From Rhodocyclaceae bacterium (lineage in GTDB: Bacteria > Pseudomonadota > Gammaproteobacteria > Burkholderiales > Rhodocyclaceae): 19,883 bases of DNA. The translations under genes and the position numbers were made by a program. This document shows positions 6,329-14,634 of this stretch, in pieces. The notes beneath the pieces are model-generated. The model was not told the DNA's origin and did not search any database. It saw only the letters and a program-made list of their open reading frames with translations. The stretch covers positions 1 through 19,883 of the forward strand of contig JAEUNN010000901.1 of the NCBI GenBank assembly GCA_016791085.1, read 5' to 3'. Every line of letters begins with the position of its first letter. Position 1 is the stretch's first letter.

Positions 6329-7504
6329 ATGAACACACGCTTGTTGCCGGCCTTCGTGGCAGTTTTGGGGCTGGGCCTGAGTTTGCCCGCCGCGGCGCTG
6401 CAGGATTGCGAAATCGACGGCAAGGCGGTCAACCCGGACAACGGTGCGACCACGGCGGGAAAAACCGGCCTGTTGCGCTGCCGCGACCGTGACAGCGGCC
6501 AGTTGCTGCGCGAGCAGGAATTGCAGAACGGCGCCTATGTCGGGCTGGTGCGGCATTACCGCAACGGCAAACTGGAACAGGAATTTAGCGTCAATGCGCG
6601 CGGCAACCGCGACGGCCGGTCGCGCCAGTTCGATCCCGACAGCGGCCGCGTGCTGCGCGAAGAAACCTTGTCCGACGGCCGCACCGTGGGCCTCGCACAA
6701 ACTTTTCACAAGGACGGCCAGCGCGCCCGCCTGAGCTATCACGAAGACCGCGGCGAAGCGCGCGCCTACGTGGAATTCAATACCCGCGGCCAGTTGAGCG
6801 GCTTGCGCTGTGGCGATCGCCCGCTGCTCGGCAAGCAGGTCGATGAAGCAGCCCTGTGCGGCTTCGGCGCGCGCGAGCCGGTGCTCACGACGCTGTACGG
6901 CAACGACGGCAATGCGCGCGAAAAACTCAGTTACCGCGAAGGCCGCATCGTGGCCGCCGAATCGCTGTGGCGGAACGGCAAGCCGCAGCGGCGCGAAACC
7001 TTCCATGGCGACGGCGGCGGCATCGAACAGCAATTCGACGAACAGGGCACCAAACGCAAGGAAACGCGCTGGCTGCCGGCCGAGCGCGGGCGCGTCAAGG
7101 AACTCGAACAGGAATTCCACGACAGCGGAACGCTGCTGCGCGAACAGCGCTGGACGGGCGGCACGCTGGCCGCCGAGCGGCGCTGGTATCTGAACGGTCA
7201 ATTGCGCGCCGAATCCACCTATGTCGATGCGGGCGGCACGCGGCTGCGCCGCAGCAAGGAATTTAACGACAACGGCACGCCGGCTTTCGAAGGCAGCTTC
7301 CGCCTGGAAGGCCGCTACGACGAACGGCCGCAGGGCACGCAGCGGCGTTACGACGGCAATGGCCAGTTGCAACAGGAACTGATTTACGACGAGCGCGGAC
7401 GTCTCACGCGCCAGCGCGAATTCGACGCCAAAGGCAGCCTCACACGCGACGATGCGGTATTCGAGGACGGCTCGCGCAAAGCTTATGCCGCACCGGCGCA
7501 CTGA
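6329..7504 (+). CDS. Secreted MORN-variant (YwqK-like) repeat protein
   Basis: A 391-residue protein with an N-terminal signal peptide (about 1-23, MNTRLLPAFVAVLGLGLSLPAAA), so periplasmic or exported. The rest is a string of about 20-25-residue beta-hairpin units of the form x-YxxG(K/Q)Lxxxxxxx-GxxxGxxxxF, for example HYRNGKLEQEF, TFHKDGQRARL, LWRNGKPQRRE, WYLNGQLRAES, FNDNGTPAFEG, RYDGNGQLQQE. These match MORN-variant/YwqK-type repeats. Binding partner and role are unknown. Three Cys (in QDCEIDG, LLRCRDR and LRCGD) plus LCGFG may form disulfides. ATG 6329 is chosen because GGAG (6320-6323) precedes it by 5 bp and the signal peptide starts there; the open frame further 5' runs across the tRNA and is not coding. 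It stands alone before the next kinase gene. Confidence 0.8.
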   Translation: MNTRLLPAFVAVLGLGLSLPAAALQDCEIDGKAVNPDNGATTAGKTGLLRCRDRDSGQLLREQELQNGAYVGLVRHYRNGKLEQEFSVNARGNRDGRSRQFDPDSGRVLREETLSDGRTVGLAQTFHKDGQRARLSYHEDRGEARAYVEFNTRGQLSGLRCGDRPLLGKQVDEAALCGFGAREPVLTTLYGNDGNAREKLSYREGRIVAAESLWRNGKPQRRETFHGDGGGIEQQFDEQGTKRKETRWLPAERGRVKELEQEFHDSGTLLREQRWTGGTLAAERRWYLNGQLRAESTYVDAGGTRLRRSKEFNDNGTPAFEGSFRLEGRYDERPQGTQRRYDGNGQLQQELIYDERGRLTRQREFDAKGSLTRDDAVFEDGSRKAYAAPAH

Positions 7505-7630
7505 CTACGGAAGCGCCCTGCCCGGCACAGGCGGGGGCACTGCGCGGCTTCGCGGCGCGCGCGGCATCGCCGTTCGTCCACCCGAGGTGTAAAGCCTGCC
7601 CGGCCTCTGCCGTTATTCCTGCCAAGATCA

Positions 7631-10270
7631 ATGGTCGGATGGCTGGGCATGTCGTCGAAGCACACGAATTTTCTGGATCGCCTGCCGCACTTGTCCGGCT
7701 TGGGCATACGCGCCAAGCTCATCCTGCTGTTCGTGCTGATCAAGGTGGTGCCGCTGGTGCTGCTGGCGCTGCTGGCCTGGGAAGGCATAGGCGCGCTGGG
7801 CAAGAACCTGTCCTCGCGCGCCAACGAAATGGCGGCCGACGCGCGCGACACGCTCAAAGCGTTGGGCGGGGTCGTGATCAAGGAATCCGAGCGCGCGCTG
7901 GACCTGAAAGCGCGCGAAGCGATCGAGCGCCTGACCACCGATACCGCGCGCGCGGTAGCGGGCTTCCTGTACGAGCGCGACGACGACATACGCTATGCAG
8001 CCACCTTGCAACCCGACGAGCAGAGCTACCGCACCCTGCTGGCAAGCCGCACACGGCGCTGGATAGACCCCGGCAATGATTGGGAACTGGCCGCGGACGG
8101 CAAAAAATGGGTGGCCAAAGGTCTGGCCGAGGGCGGCGACGAAGGCGTGGAACCGACCAATCCGGAAAACCGCCAGGACTTCAATTACCGCGTGCCGGAT
8201 GCCAGCCTGCGCGGCACGGAAATACCGCTCTATCACGAAATCACTTTCATCGGCATGGACGGGCGCGAACAGATCAAGCTGGCCGCCACCGACCTCCTGC
8301 CGCGCGACCTGCGCGACGTCACGCGGCGCGAAAACACCTATGCCCGCGCGGAAACTTACTGGCCCGAACTCAAGAAACTGAAGCCCGGCGAAATATACGT
8401 ATCGGACGTGATAGGCCCTTACGTCGGTTCGCACGTGATCGGCACCCTGACGCAGGAAAAAGCCGCCAAGGCGGGCGTACCCTTCGCGCCGCAGCAGGAA
8501 GCCTATGCCGGCGTGGAAAACCCGCTCGGGCGCAAGTTTCGCGGCATCGTGCGCTGGGCCACTCCGGTGGTGCGCGGCGGGCGCGTGGTGGGCTATGTGA
8601 CGCTGGCGCTGGACCATGCCCACATCATGAGCTTCACCGATCACATCATACCGACCGACGCGCGCTATACCGCGGTATCCGACGCCACCAGCGGCAATTA
8701 CGCCTTCATGTGGGATTACCGCGACCGCAACATCGCGCATCCGCGCCACTATTCCATCGTCGGCTTCGACCCCGCTACGGGCCGGCCGGCCGTGCCCTGG
8801 ATGGACCAGACCCTCCATGACGAATGGCAGGCGTCGGGTTTGCCGCTGGAGCGCTTTCTTGCCGACGTGCCGATTTTTCAGGGTCAGAGCCGCGACAAAA
8901 AGCCCGCCGCGACGCTGACTAAAAATGGCATGCTGGGGCTCGATTGCCGTTACCTGAATTTCGCCCCGCAATGCGAAGGCTGGAACAATCTGACGCACAA
9001 GGGCGGCTCGGGCAGTTTCGTGATTCTGTGGAGCGGCATCTGGAAACTCACCACGGCTGCCACCATCCCGTATTTCACCGGGCCTTACGGCCGCAGCCCG
9101 CGCGGTTTCGGCTACGTCACGATAGGCGCCAACGTGGAGGAATTCCACAAGGCGGCCACCGAAACGCGGCAGAAACTCGATACGCGCATCGCCGCCTTCT
9201 CGCGCCAGATCGACGAGGCGCAGGAAGAAATGTCCGGCATCATCACCAGTGCCATGAGCACCACCGCCTCGAAACTGACGGCATCCACGTTCATCATGGT
9301 GGCGGCGGTGGTGGCCATCGCGATCTGGCTGGCATCGCAATTGTCCGGTCGCATACTGACCATCACCAACGGCTTGCGGCGCATCCGCCAGGGCGACCTG
9401 TCGTATCGCTTCGAGCGCAGTTCCAACGACGAACTGGGTCAGTTGTCGGAATCGCTGAACCGCATGACGCGCGCGGTCGAAGAAAGCTTCCAGCGCCTGG
9501 AGGACGCGCGCCTCAACGCCGAACAGGCCAATCGCATGAAAAGCGAATTTCTGGCGGCGATGAGCCACGAACTGCGCACGCCGCTGAACGGCATATTGGG
9601 TTTCGCCGAATTGCTGTCCATGGAAGCCGCCAATGAGGACCAGCGCCAATGGGCCGACACCATACGCAGTTCGGGCGCGCATCTGCTGGATTTGCTCAAT
9701 TCCCTGCTGGACCTGGCGAAAATCGAGGCGCGCCACATGCAAATCCGCCTCCAGCAGGAAGACCCGCGCAAACTGCTGCAGGACCTGGCAGCCGTGCACC
9801 GCGGCCACGCCCAGGCCAAAGGACTGGAACTTGCGGCGACCTGCGCCGCGGACGTGCCCGAGCACATAGACACCGATGCCATGCGGCTGCGCCAGATACT
9901 GAACAATCTGCTCAACAACGCCGTGAAATTCACCGACACGGGCCAGGTGAGCCTGCGCCTCCTGACCTGCCCGCGCGGCCTGCGCTTTGAAGTCGAAGAC
10001 ACCGGCTGCGGCATCGCGGAAGAAGACCAGGCCCTGATATTCGAGCGCTTCCAGCAGGGCGAAAAATCTTTCGTTACGCGCAAGCACGGCGGCACCGGAC
10101 TGGGCCTGGCGCTGGTGCGCGAACTGGCGCAGCTCATGGGGGGTTCGGTCGGGCTGCGCTCCGCGCCCGGCAAGGGCGCCGTGTTCTGGGTCGAATTGCC
10201 CGCCACGCGCGACGCCACGCCTGCCACCAAGGACAGCGCTGCGCAGCACGCCCAACTCACCACGGCCTGA
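7631..10270 (+). CDS. Sensor histidine kinase with very large periplasmic sensor region
   Basis: An 879-residue inner-membrane kinase. TM1 is at 27-50, a periplasmic region of about 500 residues at 51-551, TM2 at 552-570, and HAMP at about 571-623. The HisKA H box is MSHELRTPLNG with H646, the N box has N763 (NNAVKFT), G1 is DTGCGI (790-795) and G2 is GTGLGLA (821-827). There is no receiver domain. In the sensor region, 300-345 (GRVVGYVTLALDHAHIMSF) and 491-506 (RGFGYVTIGANVEEFH) look like the two ends of a Cache-type fold. A long insert between them carries C439 and C448. The C-terminal tail after 858 is low-complexity. The signal is unknown and no response regulator is in the window. An ATG at 7649 is an equally good start, with GGATGG upstream. 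Confidence 0.9.
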   Translation: MVGWLGMSSKHTNFLDRLPHLSGLGIRAKLILLFVLIKVVPLVLLALLAWEGIGALGKNLSSRANEMAADARDTLKALGGVVIKESERALDLKAREAIERLTTDTARAVAGFLYERDDDIRYAATLQPDEQSYRTLLASRTRRWIDPGNDWELAADGKKWVAKGLAEGGDEGVEPTNPENRQDFNYRVPDASLRGTEIPLYHEITFIGMDGREQIKLAATDLLPRDLRDVTRRENTYARAETYWPELKKLKPGEIYVSDVIGPYVGSHVIGTLTQEKAAKAGVPFAPQQEAYAGVENPLGRKFRGIVRWATPVVRGGRVVGYVTLALDHAHIMSFTDHIIPTDARYTAVSDATSGNYAFMWDYRDRNIAHPRHYSIVGFDPATGRPAVPWMDQTLHDEWQASGLPLERFLADVPIFQGQSRDKKPAATLTKNGMLGLDCRYLNFAPQCEGWNNLTHKGGSGSFVILWSGIWKLTTAATIPYFTGPYGRSPRGFGYVTIGANVEEFHKAATETRQKLDTRIAAFSRQIDEAQEEMSGIITSAMSTTASKLTASTFIMVAAVVAIAIWLASQLSGRILTITNGLRRIRQGDLSYRFERSSNDELGQLSESLNRMTRAVEESFQRLEDARLNAEQANRMKSEFLAAMSHELRTPLNGILGFAELLSMEAANEDQRQWADTIRSSGAHLLDLLNSLLDLAKIEARHMQIRLQQEDPRKLLQDLAAVHRGHAQAKGLELAATCAADVPEHIDTDAMRLRQILNNLLNNAVKFTDTGQVSLRLLTCPRGLRFEVEDTGCGIAEEDQALIFERFQQGEKSFVTRKHGGTGLGLALVRELAQLMGGSVGLRSAPGKGAVFWVELPATRDATPATKDSAAQHAQLTTA

Positions 10271-10319
10271 GCGGCCGCGCGCGCCCCGGCGCTGCCGGCC
10301 GGACGGCGCGGCGCTTACA

Positions 10320-10820
10320 ATGGCCGTCTTTTTCCGGCTGCGCAGACCCGTTGTGATTCCACCCGCCGCACCTTACCCCGCCTACGTGCCGCGCGCGCTC
10401 GCGCTCGCTCCGGCCCTGGCCGGCGTGTTGATCGCCGCGGCGAGCGGCACGGTCGCGGCGCGCCCCGCCAGCGTCGCCGTGTGCCACTACAGCTATGGCG
10501 GCGAGGCCGCGCGCATCGCGGCGCCGGGCACCGATTCGCCCTACACGGTGGAAGCCGTGCAAATAGGTTCTTACTTCGAAATGCGCGTGGTGTTCCAGAC
10601 CCGGCCGGCCGACCTCGCCAGCCTCAAAACTTACGTCTATGCGCGCGACGCCGACGCGCCGCGCATCCTGCAACAGGGCACCTGGCCCCATCCTGCCGCC
10701 ACGCGCAGCCAGGGCCCCTATGGTTTCACGGGCCTGCAGTTCATCTACGAACCCGAACTGGAAGGCGAATTGCAGTATTGGTGCGAACTGCACACGCACA
10801 GGCCGGCACGGCGGCCATGA
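10320..10820 (+). CDS. Small secreted protein of unknown function, overlapping the capA-like gene
   Basis: I do not recognise a family. Up to 166 residues are encoded. A hydrophobic Ala/Leu-rich segment (ALALAPALAGVLIAAASGTVAA) resembles a signal peptide ending near residue 47, so the mature part is about 119 residues and probably periplasmic. It has two Cys, in VAVCHYSYGG and QYWCELHTH, which could form a disulfide between its ends. The start is uncertain: ATG 10320 overlaps a TACAAT -10-like hexamer (10316-10321), and GTG 10353 or GTG 10386 would place the signal peptide closer to the N-terminus. Its stop overlaps the next ATG (ATGA at 10817-10820), indicating translational coupling with the CapA-like protein. 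Confidence 0.65.
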   Translation: MAVFFRLRRPVVIPPAAPYPAYVPRALALAPALAGVLIAAASGTVAARPASVAVCHYSYGGEAARIAAPGTDSPYTVEAVQIGSYFEMRVVFQTRPADLASLKTYVYARDADAPRILQQGTWPHPAATRSQGPYGFTGLQFIYEPELEGELQYWCELHTHRPARRP

Positions 10821-11776
10821 GGCGGGCCATGCTGCTCCTGGCCTGGGCCTGCGCGACCCCGCTCGCGGCGCAGACGCTCACGCTCGATTTTGCCGGCGAC
10901 ATCATGCTCGACGACGGCGCCGGCCGCCTGATCGCAGCCGGCGGCGATCCGCTGGAGCATGTCGCGGACCTGCTGCAGCAAGCCGACTACCGCATAGGCA
11001 ATCTGGAATGCCCGGTAGCCAGCGGCGGTGCCCGCAACGAAAACAAAATCTACAGCTTTCGCGCCGACCCGCGTGTGCTCGAAAAATTGCGCGGGCGCTT
11101 CGATGCCGTGGCGGTGGCCAACAACCACAGCGGCGACTATGGCAAGGCCGCTTTCGTCGAAACCCTGCAGCACCTGCAAGCCGCCGGCATCGCCGCATTT
11201 GGCGGCGGTGCCGACCTGCGCACCGCGCACGCGCCCTTGTGGATAGAGCGCGGCGGCCTGCGCGTGGCCGTGCTGGGCTACGACGAATTCAAGCCGCGCA
11301 GTTTCGAAGCCGGCGCCAGCCGGCCCGGTGTGGCCTGGAGCGAAGACAGCCATGTGGTGCAGGACATACGCGCGGCGCGGCGCGCCGGCGCCGACGTGGT
11401 GATCCCCTTCATGCACTGGGGCTGGGAGCGCGAACCCGAGCCGAGCGCGCGCCAGCGCGAACTGGCGCGCCGCATGATAGACGCCGGCGCCGACGCCGTG
11501 GTGGGCGGGCATCCGCACGTGACCCAGGGCGCCGAACATTACCGCGGGCGCCCCATCATTTACAGCCTGGGAAATTTCGTGTTCGACGGTTTTCGCGACG
11601 CCGCCACGCGGCGCGGCTGGCTGCTGCGCCTGACGCTGGACCGGCACGGCGTGAAACGCTGGGAAACCCGCGCCGCGGATCTGGATGAGGCGGGCTCGCC
11701 GCACCCGGTGCCGGGCGCAATGACACCTTGCGGGCAGGCCGGCGAGCGCACGCCGCGCCTCTGCCGCAACCCTTGA
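10817..11776 (+). CDS. CapA-family metallophosphatase-like protein
   Basis: A 319-residue protein with a short signal peptide (about 1-19, ending PLAAQ). It contains the ordered metal-site motifs of the CapA/PgsA poly-gamma-glutamate synthesis family, a branch of the calcineurin-like phosphoesterases: D28 in GDIML, NLE at 62-64, N102-N103-H104, H200 in FMHWGWE, and GGHPHV with H232 and H234. All putative metal ligands are present, so it should be an active periplasmic metal-dependent enzyme. The substrate is not predictable, because no capBC-type ligase genes are nearby and many CapA homologues occur without them. It starts at the ATGA overlap with the small secreted protein, and the two form a likely operon. 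The last 30 or so residues are low-complexity. Confidence 0.85.
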   Translation: MRRAMLLLAWACATPLAAQTLTLDFAGDIMLDDGAGRLIAAGGDPLEHVADLLQQADYRIGNLECPVASGGARNENKIYSFRADPRVLEKLRGRFDAVAVANNHSGDYGKAAFVETLQHLQAAGIAAFGGGADLRTAHAPLWIERGGLRVAVLGYDEFKPRSFEAGASRPGVAWSEDSHVVQDIRAARRAGADVVIPFMHWGWEREPEPSARQRELARRMIDAGADAVVGGHPHVTQGAEHYRGRPIIYSLGNFVFDGFRDAATRRGWLLRLTLDRHGVKRWETRAADLDEAGSPHPVPGAMTPCGQAGERTPRLCRNP

Positions 11777-11790
11777 ACTGCAGGGATGCA

Positions 11791-11806
11791 CGCCGGCTTG
11801 CCGGCG
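11791..11806. terminator. Short GC palindrome 3' of the capA-like gene
   Basis: CGCCGGC-TT-GCCGGCG, a 7-bp perfect stem beginning 15 bp past the stop. The 2-nt loop is too tight for an ideal hairpin and no T-tract follows, so a terminator role is only possible. Confidence 0.25.
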
Positions 11807-11886
11807 CCCGGCGCTACGCGCGCACAAACTTGCGTTAGTCTGTCCACGGGCAGCCCCCGTATAACCCCGACCACCAGGAAAAAACC

Positions 11887-12837
11887 ATGACCAAGGCCTT
11901 ATTGCGCGCCCTACTGCTGGCGTTCCACGCCCTCTGCATCGCCGCCAGCCTGCCGGCCGCCGCCGCCGTGCTGAACGTGGAATTCAATTTCACGCCCTAT
12001 ACGGGCGACACCGCCAAATCCGATCTGGTCGAATCGGTGCCCGGCAAGGCCTCGATCTACATCAACAACATTCCGCTCGCCGAACAGGAAATCGACAAGC
12101 AGAACATGCCGGTCATGTTCGACGAGCGGCAGATCGCGCCGTCCGTGTGGATTACCGGCAGCGGGCTGGGCGGCGCGCTGCGCAAGGGCAAAAATCGCCT
12201 GCGCATAGAATTCGAGCCGGCCGATCCCAAACTGGCCTACCGCACGCAATTGCGCTGGTCGACCGTTACCGACCAGGTGACGCGCACGGACAGCGGGCCC
12301 GGACGCAGTTCCGAAACCAATATGTCGGACCTGGGCAAGGACGACAAGCCGGCCAAAGGACCGGTCGTGCTGGAGCGTGACTTCATGGCCGATTTCGCCA
12401 CCGAGCGGCCCTGGCACAAATACCCGCCCATCACCGAATTGAGCGATGCCGAGCGTCAGACCCTGGCCAAAACCGTGAGCGACATGGCCGACACGTTCAA
12501 GCCCGATTTCGCAGGCGCCTACGGCGTACTGGCCGGCGTCGAAAACCTGCGCCTGGATGAAGTCAAGAAAAACAAGTGCCTGGACAAGGCCTATGCGGCC
12601 GGCGTGCGCATCAAGGTGGCCCCGGCCAGCCAGATGGACGTGCGCACCACCGGCAACGCCGAAGTGATCGTACGCGCCAAAAACGGGCAATTGTTCGCCC
12701 CGGCCGACCCGCGTGCGTTCGAGCGCATCAAGGACAACAAGATTCAGATGTGCGCGGGCATCGTACTGTCCGCCCTGTACCCGCAGCAAGTCGTGTTCGT
12801 GCGCACGCCCGCCGGAAAGTGGGAAGTCGTGCGCTAA
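11887..12837 (+). CDS. Secreted protein of unknown function, 316 residues
   Basis: I do not recognise a family. The N-terminus is a clear signal peptide (about 1-27, ALLRALLLAFHALCIAASLP then AAAA), so the product is periplasmic or exported. Residues 28-125 (VLNVEFNFTPYTG, IYINNIPL, KGKNRLRIEFEP) look like a beta-sandwich. After a Lys/Asp/Pro-rich linker near 145-160, residues 180-316 contain a helical stretch (SDAERQTLAKTVSDMADTF) and an alpha/beta part with Cys in KNKCLDK and IQMCAG. The end VVFVRTPAGKWEVVR resembles a small beta-sheet domain. AGGA at 11876-11879 lies 7 bp before the ATG. It appears monocistronic, with a stretch of about 110 bp before it, and is convergent with htrA. Confidence 0.75.
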   Translation: MTKALLRALLLAFHALCIAASLPAAAAVLNVEFNFTPYTGDTAKSDLVESVPGKASIYINNIPLAEQEIDKQNMPVMFDERQIAPSVWITGSGLGGALRKGKNRLRIEFEPADPKLAYRTQLRWSTVTDQVTRTDSGPGRSSETNMSDLGKDDKPAKGPVVLERDFMADFATERPWHKYPPITELSDAERQTLAKTVSDMADTFKPDFAGAYGVLAGVENLRLDEVKKNKCLDKAYAAGVRIKVAPASQMDVRTTGNAEVIVRAKNGQLFAPADPRAFERIKDNKIQMCAGIVLSALYPQQVVFVRTPAGKWEVVR

Positions 12838-12918
12838 TCCGCCGAGCTGGCTGGACCGCACCCGCACCGGCTGCGGAGCGGCGGTCGATTTCCCGCCCGC
12901 TTCGCCCTGAGCCTGCGC

Positions 12919-12947
12919 GCCGGGCGGGGCATGCTGCCCCGTCCGGC
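12919..12947. terminator. 13-bp GC-rich hairpin between convergent genes
   Basis: The arms 12919-12931 and 12935-12947 pair over 13 bp with one G-T wobble and a 3-nt TGC loop. It lies about 80 bp past the 316-residue gene's stop. The sequence after it on the plus strand (CCATTTACGG) is only weakly T-rich. It probably ends plus-strand transcription. Confidence 0.45.
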
Positions 12948-12998
12948 CCATTTACGGCGATCGGGCAAGAGGCTGTTCTGTATTTATGCAGTGTCGAA

Positions 12999-13035
12999 AC
13001 GTTCGGGACGGTGGCGGAAGCTCCGTCCCGAACGT
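12999..13035 (-). terminator. Strong hairpin, likely htrA terminator
   Basis: The arms 12999-13011 and 13023-13035 form a perfect 13-bp stem (core CGTTCGGGACGG) with an 11-nt loop, starting 6 bp past the htrA stop on the minus strand. TTTCGACACTG follows, a short T run. Position and strength make it the likely end of htrA transcription. Confidence 0.6.
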
Positions 13036-13041
13036 CGGGTA

Positions 13042-14529
13042 TCAGCCCAGTTCTATCGGCACGAAAATTTTCGCCTCGTCGCGCTGGATGAGCAGCGCGG
13101 CGCGCTTGCCGGCCTTGGATACCAGGCTGCGCAGTTGTTCGACGCTGGAAACCGGCTCGCCGTTGAATTGCAGGATCAGATCACCCGGCTGTATGCCCGC
13201 GCGCGCGGCCGGACCGCTGGCCTGTTCCACGACCAGCCCGCCGCTCACGTCGCTGCCGCGCCGCTCTTCGGCCGATAGCGGCCGCACCGCCAGGCCCAGG
13301 CGGCCGCGCTCGCCGCTTTGCGAGTCGTCGGCGGCCACCTTGCTGCCCGGCAATTCACCCACCGTGACGGTGAGCTGTTTGGTCTGGCGCTTGCGCCATA
13401 CCTCCAGTTGCACCGACGAGCCCGGCTTCACGTCCGCCACCAACGGCGGCAGTTCGCGCAGGCGGCCGATTTCCTGGCCGTTGAACTTGAGTATCACGTC
13501 GCCCGGCTCGACCCCGCCGCGTGCCGCCGGACTACCCTTTTCGACGCTGCTCACGAGCGCGCCATTGGAGCTTTTCAGCCCGAAAGATTCGGCCAGGGCC
13601 TGGTCCATTTCCTGTATGCCTACGCCCATCCAGCCACGCGTCACCTTGCCGTGCGCCAGCAACTGACCCTGAACTTTCTGCGCGACGTCGATCGGAATCG
13701 CGAACGACAAGCCCTGGTAGCCGCCGCTGCGGCTGTAAATCTGCGAGTTGATGCCTATGACTTCGCCGTTCAGGTTGATGAGCGGCCCGCCCGAATTGCC
13801 CGGATTGACCGCCACGTCGGTCTGGATGAAGGGCACGTAATTGTCGTCCGGCAGGGAGCGCGACTTGGCCGACACGATGCCCGCGGTGACCGAATTTTCG
13901 AAGCCGAAGGGCGAACCTATGGCCAGCACCCACTCGCCCACGCGCGTGCGCGCCGGGTCGCCGATCTGCAGCGTGGGCAGGTTCCTGGCGTCTATCTTCA
14001 ACACCGCCACGTCGGTGGCTTTGTCTATGCCGACGATTTTGGCCTTGAATTCGCGCCGGTCGATAAGCTTCACGACCACTTCGTTGGCTTCCGCGACCAC
14101 GTGCGCATTGGTGAGCACCACGCCATCCGGACTTACGATGAAGCCCGAACCCAGGCCATGCGTGGGCGTATTGCCATGCGGGCCGCCGGGCGGACGGAAG
14201 CGGCGGAAAAACTCGTAAAACGGGTCGCGCGGGTCGAGGTTGCCGAACGGCGAGGTGGCGGCCTTGCTGGAGCCGGTCACCGAAATATTCACCACCGCGG
14301 GGCCGGCGCGGTCGGCGATGGCAGCAAAATCGGGCAAGGTACGCAAGGCCGGCGCCGCGCCGCCGGGCGCTCCGGCAAGCGCTACCATGGCCGCACCGCC
14401 CGCGGGCGGTGCGCCGTTCTGCACGGCGTGGGCGTGGCCGATCAGCCCGCTTTCAAAAACCCCGGTTGCGCCCAGCGCAGCCACCAATGCAGCGGCCAGC
14501 GTGCCGCGCCGTAAGGTTTTGCTCATCAT
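13042..14529 (-). CDS. htrA: DegP/DegQ/MucD-type periplasmic serine protease (Do family)
   Basis: A 495-residue periplasmic protease and chaperone of the HtrA family that degrades or refolds damaged envelope proteins. A signal-peptide-like segment covers about 1-36 and an Ala/Gly/Pro-rich linker 37-62. The trypsin-like domain has the full triad H143 (TNAHVV), D173 (ATDVAVLK) and S246 (GNSGGPL). LA-loop-like FYEFFRRFRPP is at 104-114. Two PDZ domains follow, the first from about 297 (GWMGVGIQEM) and the second from about 400 (GRLGLAVRPL), ending IFVPIELG. Length and two-PDZ layout match the family. The start is ATG 14529, with AGGAG (14537-14541) 7 bp upstream; the frame extends further 5' but lacks such support. 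A direct repeat and a palindrome upstream may regulate it. Confidence 0.95.
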   Translation of the reverse strand: MMSKTLRRGTLAAALVAALGATGVFESGLIGHAHAVQNGAPPAGGAAMVALAGAPGGAAPALRTLPDFAAIADRAGPAVVNISVTGSSKAATSPFGNLDPRDPFYEFFRRFRPPGGPHGNTPTHGLGSGFIVSPDGVVLTNAHVVAEANEVVVKLIDRREFKAKIVGIDKATDVAVLKIDARNLPTLQIGDPARTRVGEWVLAIGSPFGFENSVTAGIVSAKSRSLPDDNYVPFIQTDVAVNPGNSGGPLINLNGEVIGINSQIYSRSGGYQGLSFAIPIDVAQKVQGQLLAHGKVTRGWMGVGIQEMDQALAESFGLKSSNGALVSSVEKGSPAARGGVEPGDVILKFNGQEIGRLRELPPLVADVKPGSSVQLEVWRKRQTKQLTVTVGELPGSKVAADDSQSGERGRLGLAVRPLSAEERRGSDVSGGLVVEQASGPAARAGIQPGDLILQFNGEPVSSVEQLRSLVSKAGKRAALLIQRDEAKIFVPIELG

Positions 14530-14597
14530 GCTAGTTCTCCTGACATTACGGGCGGTCCGCCCGGTGATAACCATGGCGCCCAGCATAGGGCCACGAT

Positions 14598-14614
14598 ACT
14601 TAACCCAGACTTAA
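14598..14614 (-). promoter_or_regulatory. Tandem hexamer repeat upstream of htrA
   Basis: On the minus strand TTAAGT occurs twice, separated by 5 bp (period 11), 69-85 bp upstream of the htrA ATG. This geometry is that of OmpR/PhoB-family response-regulator boxes such as CpxR or PhoP sites; which regulator binds is not known. Confidence 0.4.
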
Positions 14615-14634
14615 GGACCCGACTACCGTGGAGA

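Noticed and set aside
6122..7501. 459-codon minus-strand frame opposite the MORN-type protein
   Set aside because: It runs into the tRNA gene, has no ribosome-binding site, and the plus frame has a signal peptide and clear repeats.
7628..10255. 875-codon open frame antisense to the second sensor kinase
   Set aside because: The plus-strand frame encodes a complete kinase with all motifs; the antisense translation is low-complexity with no recognisable motif.
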